Shown here piece after piece: positions 1 to 6,573 of a DNA stretch of 17,533 bases; position 1 is the first letter of the stretch; the number at the start of each line of letters is the position of its first letter. The notes beneath the pieces were generated by a model. The model had not been told where the DNA came from. It searched no databases and worked only from the letters and a program-made list of their open reading frames with translations. Source of the DNA: Bacteroidota bacterium (GTDB taxonomy: Bacteria > Bacteroidota > Bacteroidia > Chitinophagales > UBA10324); the NCBI GenBank assembly GCA_003455275.1, contig DMRR01000152.1:1-17533 (forward strand), given 5' to 3'. The translations under genes were made by a program, and so were the position numbers.

Positions 1-1067
1 TCATGTTGCTCTTCGGTTTCATTACTGTGCTGGAAGATACGGGCTACATGGCGCGTGTAAGTTTTCTCATGGACAGAATTATGCGCACAACAGGGCTCAG
101 CGGAAAATCAACTGTGCCGCTCATCAGCGGACTTGCGTGTGCAATTCCTGCAATCATGAGTACGCGCAACATTGAGAATAAAAAAGACCGGCTCATAACC
201 ATTCTTGTTACTCCGCTCATGAGTTGCTCTGCGCGTTTACCGGTGTATGCGCTGCTTGTGAGTTTTGCTGTGCCGAGTCAGCCGGTTCTTGGAATTTTCA
301 ATCTGCGCGGAATGGTAATGCTCGGCTTATATCTCTTCGGATTTATTTCTGCAATGATTGCTGCATTTGTAATGAAGCTTGTGATAAAATCAAAAGAGAA
401 AGGATGGTTTTTGATGGAGCTCCCGATTTATCGCTATCCGCGCTGGGGAAATGTTGGTGTTACCATGCTTGAAAAAGCAAAGGTGTTTGTGTTCGATGCA
501 GGAAAAATTATTGTTGCCATTTCTGTTGTGCTTTGGTTTCTCGCCAGCTTCGGACCTTCGGGTGAAATAAAAAAAGCTGAAGAAAAATTTTCTTCAACAG
601 AATATACCCAACATTATTCTCCTTCTGAAATTGATGCAATGAAGCAAGGAGAAAAACTGCGCCACTCTTACGCTGGACACATCGGGCACTTTATTGAGCC
701 CGCAATTGCACCAATTGGTTTTGATTGGAAAATCGGAATCTCGCTTATCACTGCGTTTGCGGCCCGTGAAGTTTTTGTCGGAACAATCGCTACGATTTAC
801 AGCGTCGGTTCTTCTGATGAAATTGATATGACGAAACTGCGCGAGCGAATGCGCAACGAAAAAAATCCGGTAACGGGTGAACCCGTGTTTTCAACTGCAA
901 CCGTTTTTTCGCTGCTTATATTTTTTGCTCTTGCCATGCAGTGCATGAGCACCATTGCTGTTGTGAAGCGCGAAACAAAATCATGGAAGTGGCCCGTCAT
1001 TCAACTGGTGTATATGACTGGACTTGCTTACTTGTGCAGCTTTATTGCTTTTCAATTACTGAAGTAG
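1..1067 (+). CDS. feoB: Ferrous iron transport protein B, C-terminal part (5' truncated by window edge)
   Basis: FeoB is the inner-membrane Fe(II) permease, with an N-terminal G domain and a C-terminal membrane domain. Only the membrane part is here. The frame is open from the window edge, with its first complete codon at base 3; that ATG is an internal Met and not the true start. The visible 354 residues carry family hallmarks: GFITVLEDTGYMAR at the left end, the first Gate motif (GLSGKSTVPLISG followed by ACAIPAIMSTR), and the second Gate motif with the conserved Cys in TPLMSCSARLPVYALL. Several hydrophobic segments follow, including AAREVFVGTIATIYSVG and the last helices. FeoB proteins are usually about 700 residues, so roughly half is missing. 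The next gene starts 33 bp downstream on the same strand. The family assignment is very secure. Confidence 0.96.
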   Translation, partial: MLLFGFITVLEDTGYMARVSFLMDRIMRTTGLSGKSTVPLISGLACAIPAIMSTRNIENKKDRLITILVTPLMSCSARLPVYALLVSFAVPSQPVLGIFNLRGMVMLGLYLFGFISAMIAAFVMKLVIKSKEKGWFLMELPIYRYPRWGNVGVTMLEKAKVFVFDAGKIIVAISVVLWFLASFGPSGEIKKAEEKFSSTEYTQHYSPSEIDAMKQGEKLRHSYAGHIGHFIEPAIAPIGFDWKIGISLITAFAAREVFVGTIATIYSVGSSDEIDMTKLRERMRNEKNPVTGEPVFSTATVFSLLIFFALAMQCMSTIAVVKRETKSWKWPVIQLVYMTGLAYLCSFIAFQLLK

Positions 1068-1100
1068 TTTTAGTTTATTCGTCACAGACAAAAAGAAAAT

Positions 1101-1518
1101 ATGAGCAAGGAAAATCAAAGAGTGATGAATGTTCTTTTCATTGATGATAACCGCATTGATCACCAGGTATTCCGCGGGCTGCTTGAATTGTGTGATGTTC
1201 CGGTTCGGCTGATTGTGCTTGATAATGGTGAGGCCGCAATTACTTTCTGCAAAAACCTAACGGACCTCGCAATGATTCCTGATGTTATTTTTTGTGACAT
1301 CAATATGCCTAAAATCAATGGTTGGGGTTTCTTAGATGAATATTCAAAACTGGATATAGCTCAACGAAAAAAAAATTCCGCTTTATATGATATCCAATTC
1401 GTTGATGCCTGAAGAAATTAAAAGAGCGAACACTGATCCATTTTGTAATGGGTTTATTACTAAGCCGGTGAAATTGCATGCACTCAATGCAATCATTATG
1501 AAGCACGCCAGCGATTAG
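1101..1518 (+). pseudogene. Single-domain (CheY-like) response regulator interrupted by a +1 frameshift at an A9 tract
   Basis: This is a receiver domain without an output domain. The first frame (1101-1412) gives the N-terminal half: VLFIDDNRID with the acidic pair D15/D16, and PDVIFCDINMP with the phospho-accepting Asp D66. It then runs into an unrelated tail and stops. The C-terminal half is in the next frame, from about 1375 to the TAG at 1516-1518: IPLYMISNS holds the conserved Ser/Thr at the end of beta-4, and GFITKPVKLHAL holds the invariant Lys-Pro. The switch falls in nine A residues at 1367-1375. Removing one A joins both halves into a 138-residue protein, the normal receiver length. 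It may be a real mutation, a homopolymer sequencing error, or a site of transcriptional slippage. A Met at codon 9 (1125) is an alternative start. The partner kinase is not visible. Confidence 0.85.
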
Positions 1519-1529
1519 TTAGAAACAAA

Positions 1530-2030
1530 TTATTCCATCACTATCAGCAATTGACCTTTTTCGGTTTTGTCGCCGGGTTTTACTTTGATTGATTTTATTT
1601 TTCCATCGCCGGAACTCTTCAATACATTTTCCATTTTCATTGCTTCGAGCACAAGTAGGGAGTCTCCTTGTTTTACAGTTTGTCCTTCTTCAACTGAAAT
1701 TCTTAACACCAACCCCGGCATTGGAGCTTTTAACTCATTTGCTTTCTTAGTAAGCGCCTTATCCATGCCGAGTTGTTTGAGCAGGCGATCATAATCGTTT
1801 TCTACTTTCAGCTCAATTGGTTTGTTATTTATTTTCAGAAAGAAGATTTTATTCTCTTCATCAATCTTTAAAAGTTCAGCTTCAAAACTTTTTCCTTCGA
1901 ATATGATTTGATAAAGCTTATCCTTAATTTTTATAATATCCCAATTGCTGCGTTTATCATTAATAACAAATCCTTCCTTTTCAAATTTTATATCAAACTC
2001 TTGTCCGGATTTGGTGGTGACCTTGTACAT
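1530..2030 (-). CDS. Biotin carboxyl carrier protein (acyl-CoA carboxylase / decarboxylase biotin subunit)
   Basis: This 166-residue protein ends in a biotinyl/lipoyl attachment domain (about residues 99-166). APMPGLV opens the domain, and EAMKMEN holds the biotin-accepting Lys at position 132, 34 residues from the C-terminus as is usual. The first 95 residues are a less conserved region rich in short beta-strands, as in carrier subunits of propionyl-CoA carboxylase or methylmalonyl-CoA decarboxylase. The protein carries carboxybiotin between biotin carboxylase and carboxyltransferase subunits, neither of which is in the window. MeaB about 2.7 kb away supports a role in propionyl-CoA/methylmalonyl-CoA metabolism rather than fatty-acid synthesis, but this is inference. 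The gene converges with the response regulator, whose end is 11 bp away, and lies 52 bp downstream of the beta-barrel gene on the same strand. Confidence 0.9.
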   Translation of the reverse strand: MYKVTTKSGQEFDIKFEKEGFVINDKRSNWDIIKIKDKLYQIIFEGKSFEAELLKIDEENKIFFLKINNKPIELKVENDYDRLLKQLGMDKALTKKANELKAPMPGLVLRISVEEGQTVKQGDSLLVLEAMKMENVLKSSGDGKIKSIKVKPGDKTEKGQLLIVME

Positions 2031-2082
2031 AGGGTGCGATATTAACTCAAAGAGAAAATATCAAAGATGAAAAAAGGTTTCT

Positions 2083-2832
2083 CTAAAACTCTACGCCGAA
2101 CTTCAGACACATTCTTTGGTAGGTGTATTTGTAATTATATTTTTCTCCGCCGCTATAAGAGTATGTACGCTGCCACCGGTTTTGAGCATATGCCGCTCCG
2201 ATTGAAATGGCGACTTCACTTCTCATTCTGAATTTTATTCCAAAGCCCGCACTTCCATAAAAACCTCCGGTAACTTTTTCGTCGCCCGGATAATAAAATG
2301 GTTCGTAGTAGTAAACATTATTTCTCGGGCTCGCAAAATTGTAACCAGCATCAGCAAAAAAAACAGGCGTAGTTGAGGTCTTTAAAAATTCAGATCGCAC
2401 AGATCCAAAAACAGGAAACAACATAGCATCTGATATCTGAAACCCGATACCGCCTCCTAAATTCAACCATCGGTTAAACCGATAACCATTCACGGTTTCT
2501 ACCTCAAAACCATTTGTGTTTTCACCAATCATCAGCCCTATATCAGTTACATTAAAATATCCTTTGTTCCTGATCATAACAGGCATGTAATAACCCGATG
2601 GAATATGTTCTTGTTTTACTGAATCCACCATTGTGTTATCAATCGTCATCAGATTGCTTCCAATTGTGAGCAGTTGTATGTTCTTATCTGTTTGAGCTTT
2701 AATAATTCCTCTGTAAATACTACCTCCCTTTATATATACCACATCTTGTGTGCTCGATTGTGCTTTAACCTTTGGCAGGCTCAGTATAACAATCATGAAA
2801 GTTAAAATAGATACTGATAAAATCTTGTTCAT
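2083..2832 (-). CDS. Secreted outer-membrane beta-barrel protein of unknown function
   Basis: This 249-residue protein has a Sec signal peptide: MNK, then a hydrophobic core (residues 4-19), with cleavage probably after VKAQ near residue 25. A short N-terminal segment follows (VVYIKGGSIYRGIIK, about 31-45), resembling the small beta domain that precedes barrels in many Bacteroidota proteins. From about residue 90 onward, alternating polar and aromatic strands separated by Gly-rich turns (GGGIGFQIS, GSAGFGIKFRMR, ISIGAAYAQNRW) run to a C-terminal Phe (FGVEF), the usual outer-membrane insertion signature. The predicted place is the outer membrane; the cargo or role is unknown. It is divergent from the LVIVD lipoprotein gene, with 134 bp between the starts, in which I found no convincing TAnnTTTG promoter. 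Confidence 0.75.
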   Translation of the reverse strand: MNKILSVSILTFMIVILSLPKVKAQSSTQDVVYIKGGSIYRGIIKAQTDKNIQLLTIGSNLMTIDNTMVDSVKQEHIPSGYYMPVMIRNKGYFNVTDIGLMIGENTNGFEVETVNGYRFNRWLNLGGGIGFQISDAMLFPVFGSVRSEFLKTSTTPVFFADAGYNFASPRNNVYYYEPFYYPGDEKVTGGFYGSAGFGIKFRMRSEVAISIGAAYAQNRWQRTYSYSGGEKYNYKYTYQRMCLKFGVEF

Positions 2833-2966
2833 GTTTTAATTTTTTTTCTGTTTAAGTAAGTTTTCTAGGTTTAAACAACAATGAAAGTTTTGAGTTTAAT
2901 TATTTTTTTTATTGATGATGCAGCATTCAAAAAAAGTCAGAGGTCATTACTTCAAAACCAATTGAT

Positions 2967-4268
2967 ATGCATTACATCTTTTCTTCATTGACCTTTTCTT
3001 ACAATAAAATGCTGCACACTGCCGCAACATTTTTTCTATTAGCAGTTGTATTCAGCAGTTGTATAAAAGATCATTGCCTCGAAACACGCGAGTATAAATA
3101 CTATAAACCGGTGTATATGACATATGAACAATTGCGTTCATCTGTTGCGTCGCTTCCGGCAAAAGGAATTAAGGATGCAGGAAAAATTTATTATAAGGAT
3201 CATTTTATTTTTCTAAATGAAATTAATAAGGGAATTCATGTGATTGATAATTCAAATCCATCTTCCCCACAAAACATTGCATTTATAAATATTCCAGGAA
3301 ATGTAGATATAGCTGTGAAGGATAATATTCTTTATGCTGACAGCTACAGTGACCTGGTGGCAATAAATATTTCTGATCCTGCACATTGTACGGAAGTAAA
3401 TCGGATACAAGATGTTTTTCCTGACCGCACCTATAACTATGGTTATGTTTATGATCCACATAAAGGTGTGGTGATTGACTGGCAGGAACGCGATACAATA
3501 ATTGAAAGTGATTGCTCTTATAGTGGTCCGCTTTATCTGATGGAGGGTGACATGACTTTCACAGCCATGAGTTCTTCTTCAACTTCTTCTTCAGTAGCTA
3601 CTTCACCTGGTACCGGTGTAGGAGGCTCACTTTCCAGATTCACTATCTGTAATAATTATCTATACACTATTGATAACTGGAACCTTCACCTATTCAATAT
3701 TGCGGTTTCTGCTAACCCAATAGAAGGAAACACAATTAATGTTACATGGAACATAGAAACAATTTATGCATATCAGAACAATCTTTTTATCGGAAGCAGT
3801 ATTGGGGTTTATATTTATGATACAAGTAATCCTTCATCGCCTGTACAAAAATCTATATTCGTTCATGTAACAAGTTGCGATCCTGTGTGTGTGGATGGAA
3901 ATTTTGCTTACAGCACTTTGCGCGGCGGAACCCCATGTAATGGTTTTACTAATCAAATGGATGTAATTGATGTAAGCGATCTTAATAATCCTGTTTTGAA
4001 AACGAGTTACTCACTTACCGGTCCGTATGGATTAAGCAAGGATGGCAACCAATTATTCATTTGCGACGGTAGTGCCGGGTTGAAAGTATTTGATGCTACT
4101 GATCCGCTGCAAATGACAATTAAGCAAAACATTACCAACATTTTTCCTCTCGATGTAATTGCTGTGAATCATAATCTTATTGTAGTGGCCAGAAACGGCC
4201 TTTATCAATATGATTATTCTAATCCTTTCAATCTATCTGAAATAAGCAAACTAGATTTTACTGAATAG
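2967..4268 (+). CDS. LVIVD-repeat lipoprotein (beta-propeller-like, cell surface)
   Basis: This 433-residue protein has a lipoprotein signal: Lys14, a hydrophobic stretch (residues 15-30) and a lipobox ending FSSC, with Cys32 as the likely lipidated residue. The mature part holds LVIVD-type repeats, each with a beta-strand, a D-x-S/T-(D/N)-P turn and a following strand: GIHVIDNSNPSSP (about 89-101), LVAINISDPAHCTEV (about 130-144), GVYIYDTSNPSSPV (about 281-294), MDVIDVSDLNNPVLK and GLKVFDATDPLQM near the end. This spacing indicates a propeller. Residues 202-217 are a Ser/Thr-rich insert. An ATG at 3009 would give 419 residues, but that signal would lack a positive charge, so 2967 is preferred. 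Such lipoproteins are common in Bacteroidota and their function is generally unknown. The gene ends 44 bp before a terminator. Confidence 0.82.
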   Translation: MHYIFSSLTFSYNKMLHTAATFFLLAVVFSSCIKDHCLETREYKYYKPVYMTYEQLRSSVASLPAKGIKDAGKIYYKDHFIFLNEINKGIHVIDNSNPSSPQNIAFINIPGNVDIAVKDNILYADSYSDLVAINISDPAHCTEVNRIQDVFPDRTYNYGYVYDPHKGVVIDWQERDTIIESDCSYSGPLYLMEGDMTFTAMSSSSTSSSVATSPGTGVGGSLSRFTICNNYLYTIDNWNLHLFNIAVSANPIEGNTINVTWNIETIYAYQNNLFIGSSIGVYIYDTSNPSSPVQKSIFVHVTSCDPVCVDGNFAYSTLRGGTPCNGFTNQMDVIDVSDLNNPVLKTSYSLTGPYGLSKDGNQLFICDGSAGLKVFDATDPLQMTIKQNITNIFPLDVIAVNHNLIVVARNGLYQYDYSNPFNLSEISKLDFTE

Positions 4269-4752
4269 AGTTAAGAAAAATTTTGCCCTGGCGTTTTAAA
4301 AAAAATTATTTGAAAATGCAATTCAGATTTATGAGTTGCATTTTTTATTTCAATACAACTTATGCTGTTGCTTAATTATATATTTATTTAAAGAAATTAT
4401 TATTATCACTTATTAAGGGTGTGAATTGGTTAGAAATATTTTTTTTTAAAACTTGTAATTATGCTTTTCCATCCCTTACTCACATCATTATTCACATTTA
4501 CATTTAATTCAATCATTGGGATGAAACTGATTTTTCAACTTACTCACACATTGTGAATACATGATATGCATATCGTTAATGGCATAAATAGTTACGCACG
4601 AGGTCAAAATAATTTTGTTCACTACTTCCATTTTTATAATAAGATACTAACTGACAATTAAGGAAATTTTTTTGACAGGCTGAAAAAGTTAATTCTCAAC
4701 TAAACAATCAACATAAAATAGAGATTGTTAACAGCACATGTGAAAAAAGTTG
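4269..4752. other. 484-bp AT-rich gap between convergent genes
   Basis: The gap lies between the ends of the LVIVD gene (+) and meaB (-), so no promoter for either flanking gene is expected here. Apart from the terminator at 4313-4344, it holds a perfect 12-bp palindrome (GATATGCATATC, 4563-4574), a 10-bp direct repeat CTTACTCACA (4475-4484 and 4539-4548), and a weak 7-bp inverted repeat (4703-4709 with 4723-4729) that could be part of a poor meaB terminator. I see no convincing gene, tRNA or mobile-element end. A small RNA cannot be excluded by eye. Confidence 0.6.
4313..4344 (+). terminator. Intrinsic terminator after the LVIVD lipoprotein gene
   Basis: A 13-bp stem (4313-4325 with 4332-4344, one G-T wobble) encloses the six-base loop GATTTA. 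The right arm runs into T residues (TTTTTTATTT from 4341). It lies 44 bp past the stop of the + strand gene. The stem is AT-rich, but its length and the T-run make it a good intrinsic terminator. The A-rich left flank could let it work weakly on the other strand too. Confidence 0.75.
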
Positions 4753-5670
4753 TTATTGATTTTGAGATAGAAATTCTTTTGAGAATTTGTAGAGATTAAA
4801 ATCCGGATGAAAAAAAACTGACTTTAGTTTTATAAAAAGATCCTCCCGCTTAATATTTTTCATTTTTTGTTTCGCAATCAAACGATAGGCTTTATCTGTC
4901 AGTAAAAAAATTTTGCGATCATTTTGTGCTCCTGAGAATTGATTGAGATTTATTTTTTCAATCAACTCATCAACTCCTTCGTTTTTGGTCGCTATAGTTT
5001 TTACAACAGGAATCTGCCAGCCATTAATTTCTTTTTCATGAACTAGTATGGAAATATTCTGAATGAATTTATCTACACCATCCCGATCAGCTTTGTTCAC
5101 CACAAATATGTCGGCAATTTCCATAAGCCCGGCTTTCATAGTTTGAACTTCATCACCAGCCTCAGGTACCAGAACAACTATTGTGGTATCAGCAAGTCCT
5201 GCAATTTCAACTTCACTCTGCCCTACTCCTACTGTTTCAATAATTACCAGATCAAACGGAGCTGAACGCAGCACATCAGTCACTTCTATTATTTTATCAC
5301 TCAATCCACCAAGTGCGCCGCGGGTGGCTATACTTCGGATAAAAATATTTTCATCATTAAAATGTTCGCTTAACCGTATCCTGTCGCCTAAAAGCGAACC
5401 AAAATTGAATGGAGATGTTGGGTCAACGGCAATTACAGCAATCTTTTTTCCTTCTGCCGAAAGTTTTTTCAGAATTGAATTTACAAGCGAACTCTTTCCG
5501 GCACCGGGTGGCCCCGTAATTCCAACTACCGGAATGGAGTGGTTGATTTTTAATTGTTCAAGAATATTAAGCGATTCACTGGTATCATTTTCAACAAGCG
5601 ATATGACGCGCGCCAGCGATTTAAAATCTCCATTTTTTACAAGTGATATTAATTCCGCGGTGGAACTCAT
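4753..5670 (-). CDS. meaB: Methylmalonyl-CoA mutase-associated GTPase MeaB (ArgK/MeaB family)
   Basis: MeaB is a G3E-type P-loop GTPase that protects and reloads B12-dependent methylmalonyl-CoA mutase. From the ATG, the visible motifs are the Walker A loop GPPGAGKSS (about 53-61), VDPTSPFNFGSLLGDR (about 82-97, the family signature), RGALGGLS (about 117-124), ETVGVGQSEVE (about 145-155, the switch/Walker B region) and NKAD (about 192-195, guanine specificity). The 305-residue length fits, with the C-terminal part as the dimerisation arm. An in-frame GTG six bases upstream (5676) is an alternative start. The gene begins 16 nt after the anti-sigma factor stop and is almost certainly cotranscribed with the sigma factor. 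The mutase is not in the window, but the biotin carrier about 2.7 kb away belongs to the same propionyl-CoA pathway. Confidence 0.95.
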   Translation of the reverse strand: MSSTAELISLVKNGDFKSLARVISLVENDTSESLNILEQLKINHSIPVVGITGPPGAGKSSLVNSILKKLSAEGKKIAVIAVDPTSPFNFGSLLGDRIRLSEHFNDENIFIRSIATRGALGGLSDKIIEVTDVLRSAPFDLVIIETVGVGQSEVEIAGLADTTIVVLVPEAGDEVQTMKAGLMEIADIFVVNKADRDGVDKFIQNISILVHEKEINGWQIPVVKTIATKNEGVDELIEKINLNQFSGAQNDRKIFLLTDKAYRLIAKQKMKNIKREDLFIKLKSVFFHPDFNLYKFSKEFLSQNQ

Positions 5671-5686
5671 GTGCACAAAGAAAACA

Positions 5687-5950
5687 TCATTCGCCCAGTT
5701 GGCTCCTGATTTTCATTTTCATGTCTTCAATTGTTTGAGAAGGAAGTTTTTTCTTTTCAACCTTACTGAATAAAAATTCTTTATAGGCTTTTTCCATTTG
5801 AAAAGATTCCAGGCAGTGCGGACAAATTTTAACTTCGGTTAAAAAATCTTGTTCCTGCTTTTCGCTCAATTCACCATCGAGCAGGAGCATAACCTGTCGC
5901 ATCATGCGTTCGCAATTGTGCCTTTCGCGGAGTAGTGCTTCTTTATCCAT
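5687..5950 (-). CDS. RsrA-like zinc-finger anti-sigma factor
   Basis: This small 87-residue cytoplasmic protein has the layout of ZAS/RsrA anti-sigma factors: an N-terminal Cys (C13, in HNCERM), a helix ending LLLDGELS (22-29), then CPHC (C43, C46), and an amphipathic helix that would wrap the sigma factor. The spacing from C13 to C43 is 30 residues, the same as C11 to C41 in Streptomyces RsrA. The zinc-binding His expected four residues before C43 is Glu39 here, so metal or thiol chemistry may differ. His11 or His45 could substitute. Its ATG overlaps the sigma factor stop by one base (TAATG), which indicates translational coupling. It is expected to bind and hold the sigma factor from the preceding gene. 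The family call is good; redox sensing is inferred. Confidence 0.82.
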   Translation of the reverse strand: MDKEALLRERHNCERMMRQVMLLLDGELSEKQEQDFLTEVKICPHCLESFQMEKAYKEFLFSKVEKKKLPSQTIEDMKMKIRSQLGE

Positions 5951-6528
5951 TATCTCATTTCTTTAATGCCCTTTTGATGAGCGTAATTTCTAAGTTTATC
6001 CTTTAGCATGTTGCGCGCACGGTTCAGTCGTGAGCGAACCGTTCCAACAGGTATGTCTACAATCTTTGCAATTTCCTCATAACTGAATTCCTCAATGTCG
6101 CAGAGCAAAATAACTGTTCTGAAATCGGCGGGGAGTGAATTAATGGCCCCCGAAATTTCATCGCCCACAAGATTTTGAAACATTTCAGTGCGCAGGTCGA
6201 GCGATCCTATGCCACTTGATTCATCCACATCTTCATATGCAATGAAATCTTCATAATCAACTAGCCTTGGCGTTTTGGTTTTGCGACGGTATTCATTAAT
6301 GAAACTGTTTTTCAGAATTTTGAACAGCCATGCTTTTGCGTTGGTTCCCCTTTCATAAGATTTAATGAAACGATAGCCCTTCATATATGTGTCCTGCACA
6401 AGATCCCGGGCATCGTCTTCGTTATACACAAGGTGATAAGCAAAATTGTATAGAGAATCGGCATGAGGAAGAAATTCTTTCTCGAATGTCTGGTCATTTT
6501 CTTTTTTAATAACCTCTTCTTGCGTCAT
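5950..6528 (-). CDS. ECF-type RNA polymerase sigma factor (SigR/RpoE-like)
   Basis: This 192-residue group 4 sigma factor has a sigma-2 domain at about residues 17-85: LYNFAYHLV, then DARDLVQDTYMKGYRF for core binding, and GTNAKAWLFKILKNSFIN with EYRRK for -10 recognition and melting. An acidic linker (about 95-110) follows. The sigma-4 domain (about 122-180) has LPADFRTVILLCDIEEFSY and the helix-turn-helix IPVGTVRSRLNRAR for -35 recognition. The GTNAKAW/ILKNSFINEYRRK block resembles actinobacterial SigR, which matches the RsrA-like anti-sigma encoded directly downstream. It is the first gene of a sigma/anti-sigma/meaB operon and is divergent from the O-antigen ligase-like gene 45 bp away. 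No other in-frame Met precedes conserved sequence, so the start at 6528 is firm. The regulon is unknown. Confidence 0.95.
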   Translation of the reverse strand: MTQEEVIKKENDQTFEKEFLPHADSLYNFAYHLVYNEDDARDLVQDTYMKGYRFIKSYERGTNAKAWLFKILKNSFINEYRRKTKTPRLVDYEDFIAYEDVDESSGIGSLDLRTEMFQNLVGDEISGAINSLPADFRTVILLCDIEEFSYEEIAKIVDIPVGTVRSRLNRARNMLKDKLRNYAHQKGIKEMR

Positions 6529-6533
6529 GATTT

Positions 6534-6565
6534 CAAACTTAAGTGAATTAAATTTTATTTTACAA
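6534..6565 (-). promoter_or_regulatory. Candidate Bacteroidota housekeeping promoter for the sigma/anti-sigma/meaB operon
   Basis: On the minus strand, TTG (6565-6563) is followed after 21 nt by TAAGTTTG (6541-6534), a full match to the TAnnTTTG -7 box. The box ends only five bases before the sigma factor ATG. Transcription would therefore start at or next to the start codon, giving a leaderless or nearly leaderless mRNA. Confidence 0.5.
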
Positions 6566-6573
6566 CCTCTCTG

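Noticed and set aside
2053..2069. CATCTTTG/TCTCTTTG as a -7 box for the biotin carrier gene
   Set aside because: The first base departs from TAnnTTTG and no TTG lies at a suitable distance; the gene is probably read from the upstream beta-barrel gene.
2833..2966. A divergent promoter pair between the beta-barrel and LVIVD genes
   Set aside because: Only imperfect -7 boxes (such as TAGGTTTA) without a spaced TTG were found, so no promoter is called.
4461..4556. A 31-codon open frame (starts MLFHPLLTSLF) in the gap after the LVIVD gene
   Set aside because: It is very short and hydrophobic by virtue of T-rich DNA, with no promoter or ribosome signal and no recognisable toxin or leader pattern.
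4703..4729. AACAATC/GATTGTT inverted repeat as terminator of meaB
   Set aside because: The stem is only 7 bp with a 13-nt loop and no T-run follows on the minus strand; chance is likely in AT-rich DNA.
5183..5773. A 196-codon + strand frame antisense to meaB and the anti-sigma gene
   Set aside because: It mirrors the codons of two strongly supported genes and its translation has no domain or signal pattern.
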